Source: Secundilactobacillus hailunensis (GTDB lineage: Bacteria > Bacillota > Bacilli > Lactobacillales > Lactobacillaceae). From it: a stretch of 50,843 nucleotides of DNA. Positions within the stretch are counted from its first letter, which is position 1. Every line of letters begins with the position of its first letter. The DNA lies in NCBI RefSeq assembly GCF_005405185.1, contig NZ_BJDO01000016.1:1-50843 (forward strand). Reading direction: 5' to 3'. The notes below the pieces were generated by a model. It worked only from the letters and a program-made list of their open reading frames with translations. It did no database searches and was not told the DNA's origin. The position numbers were made by a program, and so were the translations under genes. This document shows, piece by piece, positions 38,662-47,029 of this stretch.

Positions 38662-39066
38662 TCATTTTTTAAAGATGATCCACTTAGAAAAGAAATAGTT
38701 GATAACGACAACAATGACGTTGTCAATAATCTTTACGATTAGTGGGTTGCCGGAAAGTAATGAGATCCCGACAAACATGATCAATTGATCAACTGCTAAC
38801 GATAAGGCACGGAAGAAGAAAAAAGTCAGTGTCTCCCATAAAAAGGTTCGCCAAGCTAGCGACTTGGAATTAAATACCCAAAGTTTATTGGTGATAAAGG
38901 CGAAGATGACGGAGGCTAACCATGCTAAGACGTTAGCAATTTGGTAATTCATGTGCAGGTTGAGCCAGCCAAAAACACCAATGTTGATCAGGGTGGTCAA
39001 ACCACCGAAGAACAGGTAACTGATGACTGATTCGTATTTTTTAAATAAGTTCCATAAAGTATGCAT
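38662..39066 (-). CDS. GtrA family membrane protein
   Basis: A 134-residue protein with four membrane helices and the GtrA pattern (SYLFFGGLTTLINIGVFGWL; NVLAWLASVIFAFITNKLWVF). GtrA proteins are thought to flip lipid-linked sugars made by a GtrB enzyme. It lies 15 bases downstream of the GtrB-like gene in one operon. The third gene of classical gtr clusters, a sugar-transferring membrane enzyme, is not adjacent. Confidence 0.9.
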   Translation of the reverse strand: MHTLWNLFKKYESVISYLFFGGLTTLINIGVFGWLNLHMNYQIANVLAWLASVIFAFITNKLWVFNSKSLAWRTFLWETLTFFFFRALSLAVDQLIMFVGISLLSGNPLIVKIIDNVIVVVINYFFSKWIIFKK

Positions 39067-39081
39067 ATTAGTAACCTGATC

Positions 39082-40023
39082 CTACTTTTTTTCTTGAACG
39101 ATGTATTTTGGCCGGTGCTTGGTTTCGAGATAAATCTTACCAATGTATTCCCCTAAGATTCCCAGGCTAAAGAGCTGAATGCCGCCTAAGAAGAGAATAA
39201 TGGCAACTAATGATGGCCAGCCAGCAACGGCACCACCAATTGTGAGGGCACGTACGATCACGAAAATAAAGGCAATGACGGCCAGTACGCAGGAGATCCC
39301 ACCGACCCAAGTTGCAATCTTTAACGGTGCGTCCGAAAAGTCAATGATGCCATCAATAGCGTAGTTGACCAACTGCATGAAGGACCAGTGAGAAGTTCCG
39401 GCAGCTCGGGGCTGACTTTCGTATTTTAGGTAAGTCGTTTTATAGCCGACCCAGGCAAAAATGCCCTTTGAAAAGCGGTTATATTCAGGTAATGAAGTGA
39501 TGGTATTCACCATTTCACGTGTCATTAACCGGTAATCGCGGGCATTGGGTTCGATACGAACCTGTGAAACAGCATCAATGACGTTGTAAAACTTGGTCGA
39601 TAGAAAAGCCCGAATGCGTCCCTGACCCCGGCGTTCCTTTTGAATGGTACCAACACAGTCGTAGCCGTCATTTTCAATTAAATCAATCATTTTAGGCAGT
39701 AATTCTGGCGGATCTTGTAAATCAACATCCATTACAGCAACTAGGTCGCCGGTTGAGGCGTCTAGTCCGCAGGCAAGGGCCGATTCCTTTCCAAAATTAC
39801 GGGAAAATGATAGATAATGGACGGTTTCAGGATGTTGTTTTTGTAAGTCTTTTAGAATTGACAATGTTTTATCACTAGAGCCATCGTTAACAAACAAGTA
39901 TTCTGGCTGATAGCGGTCGGATGTTTTATTAATTGAATCAAACACTTTAGCTACAGCGTCATAAAAAATTGTGATCGATTGTTCCTCGTTGTAGCATGGT
40001 ACGATCAGGCTGAGGGTACGCAT
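39082..40023 (-). CDS. GtrB-like family 2 glycosyltransferase (lipid-linked sugar synthesis)
   Basis: A 313-residue polyisoprenyl-phosphate glycosyltransferase: GT2 domain starting LIVPCYNEEQSI, metal-binding VMDVDLQDPPELLP, NARDYRLM, and two C-terminal membrane helices (about residues 232-290). Such enzymes load glucose or another sugar onto undecaprenyl phosphate on the cytoplasmic side for decoration of wall or teichoic acid polymers. GGAAGG lies 12 bases before the start. It is divergent from wecB. Confidence 0.9.
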   Translation of the reverse strand: MRTLSLIVPCYNEEQSITIFYDAVAKVFDSINKTSDRYQPEYLFVNDGSSDKTLSILKDLQKQHPETVHYLSFSRNFGKESALACGLDASTGDLVAVMDVDLQDPPELLPKMIDLIENDGYDCVGTIQKERRGQGRIRAFLSTKFYNVIDAVSQVRIEPNARDYRLMTREMVNTITSLPEYNRFSKGIFAWVGYKTTYLKYESQPRAAGTSHWSFMQLVNYAIDGIIDFSDAPLKIATWVGGISCVLAVIAFIFVIVRALTIGGAVAGWPSLVAIILFLGGIQLFSLGILGEYIGKIYLETKHRPKYIVQEKK

Positions 40024-40147
40024 AGATATCCAACCTTCCTTTCTTATACTCTTGAGTTCTATATTAAGACAAATATTATTGATAAAAAAGTTAAAATTGA
40101 TTAAGTTTTATTAATGCCTAATGTTAAAGGTGAAAAAACAGCTAGAA

Positions 40148-40179
40148 TTGTATCTCTAAAACAAGGGTTCTGGTACAAT
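40148..40179 (+). promoter_or_regulatory. Extended -10 promoter before wecB
   Basis: TGGTACAAT at 40171-40179 is an extended -10 element; the nearest -35-like hexamer TTGTAT (40148-40153) is at a long 20-base distance, which an extended -10 can tolerate. The 224-base gap between divergent gtrB and wecB holds no other clear structure. Confidence 0.45.
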
Positions 40180-40247
40180 TATAAGCGTTGATTCAATCCA
40201 AAATAAATGCGATTGAAACGTAAATTTATAACCTGGGAGTTTTTAAA

Positions 40248-41369
40248 ATGACGAAACCAATTAAAGTAATGACCGTTTTCGGTACCCGGCCAGAAGCCAT
40301 TAAAATGGCACCAATTGTATTACGGATGCAGCAGGACCTTAATCATTTTACACCAATTACCGTGGTCACGGCCCAGCACCGCGAAATGTTAGACCAAGTT
40401 TTAGATATTTTTAAAATTAAACCGGATTATGATCTGAATATTATGAAACCTAATCAGACGTTAGCGCAGATCACCAGCCGGGTCTTGATTCATTTAGATA
40501 ACGTGATCGATGAAGTTAACCCCGATATCATCCTGGTTCATGGTGACACGACTACGACCTTTGCCGCTAGTGTTAGTGCTTTTTATCACCAAGTACCGCT
40601 GGGGCACGTTGAAGCAGGGCTGAGAACCTGGGATAAGTATTCACCTTATCCAGAAGAAATGAACCGTCAGCTGACGGATATTTTAAGTGATTATTACTTC
40701 GCGCCAACGTCTTTAAGCCGCGAAAATCTGCTGAAGCAAAATCATCCAGACAGTCGCATCTTTATCACCGGCAATACGGCAATTGATGCGCTGGCACAGA
40801 CTGTCGATGAAAATTATCATCACGCCGTATTGGACCAAATTGATGACCAGCAGCGCATCATTTTACTGACCATGCACCGGCGGGAAAACCAAGGTGAACC
40901 CATGAAACGAGTCTTTCGGGCAATTCGTCAGGTAGTTGCTGACCACCCAGATGTTGAACTGGTTTACCCGGTACATCTGAGTCCAACCGTTCAAAAAATA
41001 GCTAAGGCTGAACTGGGCGGCGCTGAGCGGGTTCATTTAATTGAGCCGCTGGACGTAGTTGATTTTCACAATCTAGCAGCGCGCAGCTATCTGATTATGA
41101 CGGACTCCGGTGGGGTACAGGAAGAAGCGCCTTCACTTGGAAAACCGGTTTTAGTGTTACGTGATGATACGGAACGGCCAGAAGGGGTCAAAGCCGGAAC
41201 GTTAAAATTAGTGGGGACTGATTCAAAGGTGGTCACGCAAGCAATGGAAACGTTGCTGACAGATCAAACCGCTTATCGGCAAATGGCGGATGCCAAAAAT
41301 CCGTACGGCGATGGGCATGCATCAGAGCGAATTTTAAAGATTATCGAAGACCACCAGCAGCAATTATGA
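40248..41369 (+). CDS. wecB: UDP-N-acetylglucosamine 2-epimerase (non-hydrolysing)
   Basis: The 373-residue enzyme interconverts UDP-GlcNAc and UDP-ManNAc; the ManNAc sugar is used for the teichoic acid linkage unit. Family marks are FGTRPEAIKMAPI, HGDTTTTFAAS, GHVEAGLRTWDKYSPYPEE, TMHRREN, and TDSGGVQEEAPSLGKPVLVLRDDTERPE (in segments). It is nine bases upstream of the BrkB gene. Confidence 0.96.
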   Translation: MTKPIKVMTVFGTRPEAIKMAPIVLRMQQDLNHFTPITVVTAQHREMLDQVLDIFKIKPDYDLNIMKPNQTLAQITSRVLIHLDNVIDEVNPDIILVHGDTTTTFAASVSAFYHQVPLGHVEAGLRTWDKYSPYPEEMNRQLTDILSDYYFAPTSLSRENLLKQNHPDSRIFITGNTAIDALAQTVDENYHHAVLDQIDDQQRIILLTMHRRENQGEPMKRVFRAIRQVVADHPDVELVYPVHLSPTVQKIAKAELGGAERVHLIEPLDVVDFHNLAARSYLIMTDSGGVQEEAPSLGKPVLVLRDDTERPEGVKAGTLKLVGTDSKVVTQAMETLLTDQTAYRQMADAKNPYGDGHASERILKIIEDHQQQL

Positions 41370-41378
41370 GGTTAAACT

Positions 41379-42329
41379 ATGGAAACGGGATTTAAAGGGT
41401 TTGTCAAGCAGCTTGTACACCGCTTTGCCAATGCCAATGTCAATGATTCGGCAGCGGTATTGTCGTATTATACGCTGCTGTCGATTTTTCCAATTATGCT
41501 GATTGCTGGGAACTTGATTGCTTTTTTGCATCTTAATACTAATAATGTGCTGAGTTATGTTGAACCAGTACTGCCAGAACCAGTCTTTCAAACGTTGGCG
41601 CCAATTATTCGCTCGTTTTTAGAGCAGGGCAGTACGGGAACTTTGTCATTAGGAATTATCGTTACAATCTGGTCTGCAGGACGCGCTATCGCGGCTTTCC
41701 AGCGCAGTATTAACTTAGCTTATGGCATTGAACAGCCTAACGCAATTTTTAGTCGCTTCTTTTCGTTTATCTTAATTCTGCTGATCATTGTTTCAATTGT
41801 GCTTATCGCGGTGTTCTTTAGTTTAAGTGAGTGGCTGGGACGGTATCTTAAACCTTGGTTTAACCTTTCCAACCAGCTGACGAATTTCATTGGCAGCTTG
41901 CGATGGCCAATTTCATTTCTAGTTATTTTACTGCTCAGTGCGCTTTTATACGGTGTGGTCCCGTCTGCTAAGGTGAAGGTACGTTACGTCTGGATCGGCG
42001 CACTGGTGACCACGGTCGGCTGGTTGTTATTAGCGCAGGGGTTTTCACTTTATATTCGTTATTTTGCCCATAACATCACTGGTTATCAAACAATTGGGAC
42101 GTTAATTATTGTGCTGATCTGGATGAACATTTCAAGTGTCATTTTGCTGACAGGTGGAGTAGTCAACGCTACGGTTCAAGAATGGCGTCAGGGTGAAATT
42201 GAAGAGCTGGATATCATGCAAAATATTGTGGATCAGGCTAGGGTCAGCCACCATAAACGGCAAACAAAAAGAAGGTCGGCTTCCCGAAAAAAAGGGAAGC
42301 GGCCTTCTAATAAAAGGCAGAAGAAGTAA
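41379..42329 (+). CDS. YihY/BrkB family inner membrane protein
   Basis: A 316-residue protein with six membrane helices and the YihY/virulence factor BrkB pattern (DSAAVLSYYTLLSIFPIMLI; GSTGTLSLGIIVTIWSAGRAIAAFQRSINLAY in segments). The function is not established, and it is not an RNase despite older names. The last about 30 residues are extremely basic (KRQTKRRSASRKKGKRP). The DNA for this tail also forms a hairpin (42270-42308) serving as terminator of the convergent flavodoxin gene. Its stop codon abuts the flavodoxin stop with no gap. Confidence 0.9.
   Translation: METGFKGFVKQLVHRFANANVNDSAAVLSYYTLLSIFPIMLIAGNLIAFLHLNTNNVLSYVEPVLPEPVFQTLAPIIRSFLEQGSTGTLSLGIIVTIWSAGRAIAAFQRSINLAYGIEQPNAIFSRFFSFILILLIIVSIVLIAVFFSLSEWLGRYLKPWFNLSNQLTNFIGSLRWPISFLVILLLSALLYGVVPSAKVKVRYVWIGALVTTVGWLLLAQGFSLYIRYFAHNITGYQTIGTLIIVLIWMNISSVILLTGGVVNATVQEWRQGEIEELDIMQNIVDQARVSHHKRQTKRRSASRKKGKRPSNKRQKK
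42262..42308 (-). terminator. Flavodoxin terminator inside the brkB coding sequence
   Basis: Positions 42270-42285 pair with 42294-42308: 15 pairs with one bulged G and one wobble, loop of eight bases. On the minus strand it is followed by TTTTTGTTTG. It lies 22 bases beyond the flavodoxin stop codon and wholly within the brkB reading frame. Confidence 0.75.
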
Positions 42330-42776
42330 TTATTTTGCTTTGTTAACGAGTTTTTCAGCAAAAGCGTCCAGCGTCTTGATGTCGTCATCTTCAGGTTCCA
42401 GATTGATCTTGACGTTATCAGCACCCTGAGCTGCGCCAGCGTCTTTCAGTGCTTTACCAAAGGCGTCTACGGCAACGCAGAAATCATCTCCGTAGAAGGT
42501 GTCACCAGAACCGGCCACGCCATAAACTTTACCGGATAGATCCACGTCTTGAAGGTCATCGTAAAAGTCCATGCCTTCTTCAGGCAGTTGGCCTTCGTCG
42601 TAGGTATATGGACAGATCACAGCAATATCAGTTTTTTCAAGCGAATCGGCATCCGTTTGAGAAATCTCTGACTCCGTGACGTCAACACCTAATTGTTCTA
42701 ATTTTTCAGTAATAATATCGGCAATATCTTCGTTATTCCCGGTGATGGTTGCAAACACAACGTGTGCAGTTGCCAT
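42330..42776 (-). CDS. Flavodoxin
   Basis: A 148-residue acidic electron carrier with the FMN phosphate loop TITGNNEDIAD at residues about 10-20 and the GVAGSGDTFYGDDFC isoalloxazine-binding region. It moves electrons between redox enzymes; partners are not known here. AGGGGCG precedes the start. Confidence 0.93.
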   Translation of the reverse strand: MATAHVVFATITGNNEDIADIITEKLEQLGVDVTESEISQTDADSLEKTDIAVICPYTYDEGQLPEEGMDFYDDLQDVDLSGKVYGVAGSGDTFYGDDFCVAVDAFGKALKDAGAAQGADNVKINLEPEDDDIKTLDAFAEKLVNKAK

Positions 42777-42846
42777 TAAAGTCGCCCCTATTCTTAAGTA
42801 TTAATCATCTTTAGTATATCAAACTAGCAAGGGAGTGTGAAATGAC

Positions 42847-43671
42847 TTGGCAGAAGATTCGTCAACTAAATTGCAAATTACTAAAATTGAAGCGCAAAAA
42901 CGGGCTGGCCGGTACAACGTTTACGTGAACGGTCACTATGCGTTTCCGGTCAGTGAAGACGTTTTGATCCGTTACCGGCTACTTAAGGGAACGGAACTGA
43001 CCCAGGAGCTGATTACCACATTGGCCTCAGCTGATGATCAATCTAAGGCTTATGAGCTGGCTTTAAATTACTTGTCTTATCAGCAGCGGACCGAAAAGGA
43101 AATCAGTGATTATCTGATTAAGAAAGAAATTCCTGAAACAACGATTGCACCGGTGATGGCCCGCTTGATCGATGACAACTTACTGGATGATGAGCATTAT
43201 GCCCATAGTTACGTGCGGACAATGAAACGCACCAGCGATAAGGGTCCCAGTGTAATTCGCCGTCAGCTGAAGCAGCGCGGTGTGAAAGATGAGCTGATCG
43301 ATAATGCACTGGCTGAAGACTATCAATTAGATGAACAGTTAGCACGCCTGAATGAACTCGTTAAAAAATTGCAACGGCAATACCAGAAACTAACACCGAA
43401 GATTCAGCGTCAAAAGGTGCAACAGCGATTGGTAGCAAAGGGCTTTTCCTTTGATTCAGTGGGTCAGGCCCTTTCTGAAACCAGCTTTGAGATGGATGAA
43501 GAGACTGAACTAGACTTACTTTCAGCGCTGGCGGAAAAACTGTGGCGCCGTTACCATGCTAAACCGCAACGGGAACGTCAGTTAAAAATTCGTCAGGCGT
43601 TATACCGGAAGGGCTTCAATGGCGATCTGATTTCTAAGTGGCTGGACCGCAAGGCTGAAGAGGAGAGTTAA
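42847..43671 (+). CDS. recX: Recombination regulator RecX
   Basis: A 274-residue protein of the long Lactobacillales RecX type. Family marks are the three-helix repeats: RTEKEISDYLIKKEIPETTIAPVMARLIDDNLLDDEHYAHSYVRT and repeats near residues 190 and 240. RecX binds RecA filaments and limits strand exchange. No recA is in the window. The TTG at 42847 is taken as start; AGGGAG lies about 12 bases upstream, and an ATG at 42842 in another frame is not used. Confidence 0.9.
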   Translation: MAEDSSTKLQITKIEAQKRAGRYNVYVNGHYAFPVSEDVLIRYRLLKGTELTQELITTLASADDQSKAYELALNYLSYQQRTEKEISDYLIKKEIPETTIAPVMARLIDDNLLDDEHYAHSYVRTMKRTSDKGPSVIRRQLKQRGVKDELIDNALAEDYQLDEQLARLNELVKKLQRQYQKLTPKIQRQKVQQRLVAKGFSFDSVGQALSETSFEMDEETELDLLSALAEKLWRRYHAKPQRERQLKIRQALYRKGFNGDLISKWLDRKAEEES

Positions 43672-43764
43672 CGGGTTTAACCATTGTGTTGCTGAATTGG
43701 GTTTGCTATAATGGAGGGCGAATTTAATTAATCATACCCGATGCTTTGGAAAGTAGGGTTTAAT

Positions 43765-44313
43765 ATGGCGCGCGAAGCTAGAGGACCTAAGGAAGGCGAC
43801 TTCATTACGATCAAAAGCTATAAGCACGACGGCAGTTTGCATCGAACTTGGCGCGATACAATGGTACTAAAAACAAGCGAAAATGCCCTGATTGGCTGCA
43901 ATGACCATACACTGGTGATTGAAGACGATGGGCGGCGATGGGTCACTCGGGAACCGGCAATTGTTTATTTTCATAAACACTATTGGTTTAATGTTGTCGC
44001 GATGATTCGGGACAATGGGGTTTCTTATTACTGCAACCTTGCAACTCCTTATGTTTTAGATAAGGAAGCATTAAAGTATATAGATTATGATCTTGACGTT
44101 AAGGTTTTTCCTGATGGTGAAAAACGATTGCTCGATGTTGACGAGTATGAAGTGTTCAGTCGCCGTTGGCAGTATCCACCTGAGATCGACAAGATTTTAA
44201 AAGCGAATGTTTTGATTTTGGTCGACTGGATCAATAATCGGAAGGGTCCGTTTTCAAAGGAATACGTTGATTTATGGTATTCACGCTATCTCGAGCTCTC
44301 CCGTCATAAGTAA
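43765..44313 (+). CDS. Nucleoside tri/diphosphate phosphatase NtdP-like (DUF402)
   Basis: A 182-residue DUF402 protein close to NtdP of Staphylococcus and YgaC of Bacillus, which hydrolyse nucleoside tri- and diphosphates. Marks are [19 protein letters not shown] at the start, and [23 protein letters not shown], with acidic metal-binding residues. The ATG at 43765 is chosen since the family starts at [16 protein letters not shown] lies upstream, and eight in-frame codons before are weakly supported. It is a single-gene unit. Confidence 0.87.
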   Translation: MAREARGPKEGDFITIKSYKHDGSLHRTWRDTMVLKTSENALIGCNDHTLVIEDDGRRWVTREPAIVYFHKHYWFNVVAMIRDNGVSYYCNLATPYVLDKEALKYIDYDLDVKVFPDGEKRLLDVDEYEVFSRRWQYPPEIDKILKANVLILVDWINNRKGPFSKEYVDLWYSRYLELSRHK

Positions 44314-44332
44314 TGGGGTTGCTTTAGTTATT

Positions 44333-44371
44333 AAAAGCGAGGCCGGCTGGAACATACTGACCTCGCTTTTT
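44333..44371 (+). terminator. Terminator after the NtdP-like gene
   Basis: AAAAGCGAGG (44333-44342) pairs with CCTCGCTTTT (44361-44370), followed by T. Confidence 0.82.
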
Positions 44372-44417
44372 GTGTGTGAAAGAATGGTAATTAATGGGAA
44401 CGTAAGGGGGCATCTGA

Positions 44418-45569
44418 ATGTTTAATCAAGCACGGCGGTCTAAACTGCTTTTTTGGTCGTTGGAAATCTTAATCGTGGCAACGTTGATTTGGGTCTGCAC
44501 AAAATTAGGCTTCCTGTTTGCTCCCATTGGGACTTTCTTTAGAACGGTTTTTATGCCGATCCTGCTAGCAGGGATTCTCTTTTACATGCTGAATCCAATT
44601 GTGAAAGTATTACAAAAAATCAAAATTGGTCGCTTCCGGTTGAACCGGACTTGGTCAGTCGCCATCTTGTTCTTAGCACTTTTTGGTATCTTAGCCGGTG
44701 GACTGTTCTGGTTAGTACCCAGGCTCATTCAGCAAGTGGCTACGTTGGTCAACAATGTGCCCCATATCGTGCACATCATTCAGGGGACTTTGAATGACCT
44801 CAATCAGCACTTAAGTCAGTATAAATGGTTGAAAAACGTTGATTTTCAGTCCTATGCTTCGCAATTAGAGCATGGCCTTTCAAATTACGCACAGTCCTTT
44901 ATGACCGGGTTAACGACCAGCGTGGGGACTGTGATCGGTCTGGCGACAAGCGTGACCATCGTGGCCGTGACCGTGCCAGTCATGCTGTTTTACATGTTAA
45001 AGGATGGTCAAAAATTAATGCCAGCACTACGGCGGCTGATGCCTACCAAGCACGCTGATCAGACCATGAATATTCTTTCCCAAATGAGTCAGACGCTGTC
45101 CCATTACATTGGCGGTCAAGTGATCGAATGTCTGTTTGTCATGACATTTACTTCAATTGGCTTTACCCTGGTGGGCTTAAAGTATGGCCTGCTATTGGGT
45201 ATCTTTGCTGGGATGTGCAACATTATTCCCTACGTTGGGCCCTACATTGGGGTCCTACCCGCTATCATCGTTGCCATTGGTTCAGGCTTGGTTCAGGTGA
45301 TTTCGGTGCTGATCGTTACCATTATCGTTCAGCAGATCGACGGTAATTTTGTCTATCCCAACGTAATCGGCAGAACGTTAAAGATTCATCCGCTGACCAT
45401 TATCGTAATCTTAATGGTGGCAGGAAATATCGCCGGCTTAATGGGGATGATTCTCGGAGTACCGCTGTATGCCGTGGTCAAGGTGATTGTCGAAAATATT
45501 TACCACATTTGGCTGCTGCAAAGCGAACGGCGAGAGGAAACCCAAGCCAAGCCACCCTCAGAAACGTAA
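44418..45569 (+). CDS. AI-2E family transporter
   Basis: A 383-residue membrane protein of the PF01594 family with seven or eight helices. The conserved GGQVIECLF region and the late block with NIIPYVGPYIG and NFVYPNVIGRTLKIHP are present. The family includes AI-2 and sodium/proton exporters, so the substrate cannot be assigned. AAGGGGG precedes the ATG. It is upstream of tagD, which has its own promoter. Confidence 0.9.
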   Translation: MFNQARRSKLLFWSLEILIVATLIWVCTKLGFLFAPIGTFFRTVFMPILLAGILFYMLNPIVKVLQKIKIGRFRLNRTWSVAILFLALFGILAGGLFWLVPRLIQQVATLVNNVPHIVHIIQGTLNDLNQHLSQYKWLKNVDFQSYASQLEHGLSNYAQSFMTGLTTSVGTVIGLATSVTIVAVTVPVMLFYMLKDGQKLMPALRRLMPTKHADQTMNILSQMSQTLSHYIGGQVIECLFVMTFTSIGFTLVGLKYGLLLGIFAGMCNIIPYVGPYIGVLPAIIVAIGSGLVQVISVLIVTIIVQQIDGNFVYPNVIGRTLKIHPLTIIVILMVAGNIAGLMGMILGVPLYAVVKVIVENIYHIWLLQSERREETQAKPPSET

Positions 45570-45607
45570 CCTTTAGTTAAAACCAGTGATAATTCAGTGA
45601 TGGACTG

Positions 45608-45636
45608 TTGGGTTGTGTTAAAATTTATGATATTAT
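45608..45636 (+). promoter_or_regulatory. Promoter of tagD
   Basis: TTGGGT (45608-45613), 17 bases, TATTAT (45631-45636), about 50 bases before the tagD start. Confidence 0.5.
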
Positions 45637-45687
45637 AGTCGGGATAGTAAGAAGCGTATTAAATTAATAATTAAGCAGGAGATTTCA

Positions 45688-46098
45688 ATGAAAAAAGTAA
45701 TTACGTATGGCACTTTTGATTTATTGCACAAGGGACACGTACGGCTTTTGAAGCGTGCTGCCGCTCTTGGTGATCATCTGACCGTTTGTCTGTCATCAGA
45801 TGAGTTCAACGCAGTCAAAGGTAAAAAGGCATATACATCATATGAAGACCGTAAATATATTCTAGAAGCTATCCGGTACGTCGATGAAGTGATTCCTGAA
45901 AAGAACTGGGATCAAAAGATCAAAGATGTACAAGACAATGACATCGATATCTTTGTTATGGGTGATGATTGGAAGGGCAAGTTTGATTTTCTGAAGGACT
46001 ATTGCCAAGTCATCTACTTACCTCGAACGGAAGGTATTTCAACGACCAAGATCAAGGAAGATCTCGGCCTTAAAGCCGGAGTTGACTGGAAAAAATAA
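45688..46098 (+). CDS. tagD: Glycerol-3-phosphate cytidylyltransferase
   Basis: The 136-residue enzyme makes CDP-glycerol from CTP and glycerol-3-phosphate, the building block of wall teichoic acid. Signature TYGTFDLLHKGHVRLLKRA at residues 5-23 contains the HxGH site, and the RTEGISTTKIKEDL segment holds the second nucleotide motif. Length is standard. GCAGGAG precedes the start. The TagF-like polymerase that would use CDP-glycerol is two genes downstream. Confidence 0.96.
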   Translation: MKKVITYGTFDLLHKGHVRLLKRAAALGDHLTVCLSSDEFNAVKGKKAYTSYEDRKYILEAIRYVDEVIPEKNWDQKIKDVQDNDIDIFVMGDDWKGKFDFLKDYCQVIYLPRTEGISTTKIKEDLGLKAGVDWKK

Positions 46099-46116
46099 TC
46101 AGTTGAATGTAACGAC

Positions 46117-46150
46117 AAATATCCCCAGTTGCGACTAGGGATATTTTATT
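46117..46150 (+). terminator. Terminator after tagD
   Basis: AAATATCCC (46117-46125) pairs with GGGATATTT (46138-46146), followed by TATT. The weak T tail may let transcription run on into the next two genes. Confidence 0.6.
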
Positions 46151-46177
46151 GTAATTTAAAGTGAGGTTAATATCAGC

Positions 46178-47014
46178 ATGAAAAAAGCAATTTTTTTGGT
46201 CACTTCCTTAACTGGTGTGAAGAAGCTGACGTTTAAACAAAAAGTGGCGTCATTAATGAATGATCAAGTTAAAGTTACCATTATTTTGGCAATGATTAGT
46301 TTTGACGATTATGAAGTTGCTCGGCACTTAATTCAATCACTTTTTCAGGCTAATCAATTAAAACAGCTTAATGTGGTCTCGCTGGCCACTTTAATGGCAG
46401 ATGAGCCCGGAATCGATATTGCCGTTGCCGAGCAGTTTAAAAATGATTTTAAAGCGTTACCCGCACACCGGTTTGAAGCAACTAACGCACTTGAAAGAAC
46501 GACCATTCGGTACATTAAAAATGATGAAATTGTCGCTGAAGTGAAAACGGATAGTAATGAAGTGCCTCTTTTAGAGACCCGGTTTGACAATCATCAACCC
46601 GTCCAATCAGCGGTTTACGAAGCAGGCAAACAGTTTGGTATTTTGAACTATCAGGATGGTGAATTGGCGCAGGCTTTATTGCTGAATCAGCAGGGTCAAT
46701 TAGTTTATCGCTTCATTCGCCACACGCACCAAGTCAATTTTGCCTACACCATGGGTCGTTCTTCAAAATTGGCGTTCACAGAACTGATTGCAACTGAAGA
46801 TGAAGAACATCATGTTGTTTACCAGGAGTCAGCTGAGCAGTCCTATTACGAAGTGGTTGGCTATCAAAACTATGACCGGTTTAACACCGTTTACGCTTTC
46901 TATGCTAACTTACTGCAACAGGTCGTAGTGGCTGATACTGGTTTATTTATTGATCTCAATGATGGCCCGCAATTGACCCCATATTTACCACAACAGTTGA
47001 TCTTTAATTACTAA
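46178..47014 (+). CDS. Unrecognised protein in the teichoic acid block
   Basis: A 278-residue soluble protein with no signal peptide or membrane helix. I do not recognise a catalytic motif. It starts MKKAIFLVTSLTGVKKLTFK, and the centre has alternating strands (TTIRYIKNDEIVAEVKTDS; QFGILNYQDGELAQALLLNQQG). The strand pattern and the late DTGLFIDLNDGPQL loosely recall the N-terminal half of TagE-type poly(glycerol phosphate) glucosyltransferases, without their GT-B catalytic half. It lies between tagD and the tagF-like gene, 15 bases from the latter, so it probably works in teichoic acid synthesis. GTGAGG is upstream. The function is open. Confidence 0.7.
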   Translation: MKKAIFLVTSLTGVKKLTFKQKVASLMNDQVKVTIILAMISFDDYEVARHLIQSLFQANQLKQLNVVSLATLMADEPGIDIAVAEQFKNDFKALPAHRFEATNALERTTIRYIKNDEIVAEVKTDSNEVPLLETRFDNHQPVQSAVYEAGKQFGILNYQDGELAQALLLNQQGQLVYRFIRHTHQVNFAYTMGRSSKLAFTELIATEDEEHHVVYQESAEQSYYEVVGYQNYDRFNTVYAFYANLLQQVVVADTGLFIDLNDGPQLTPYLPQQLIFNY

Positions 47015-47029
47015 GGAGAGTCGTTACTC

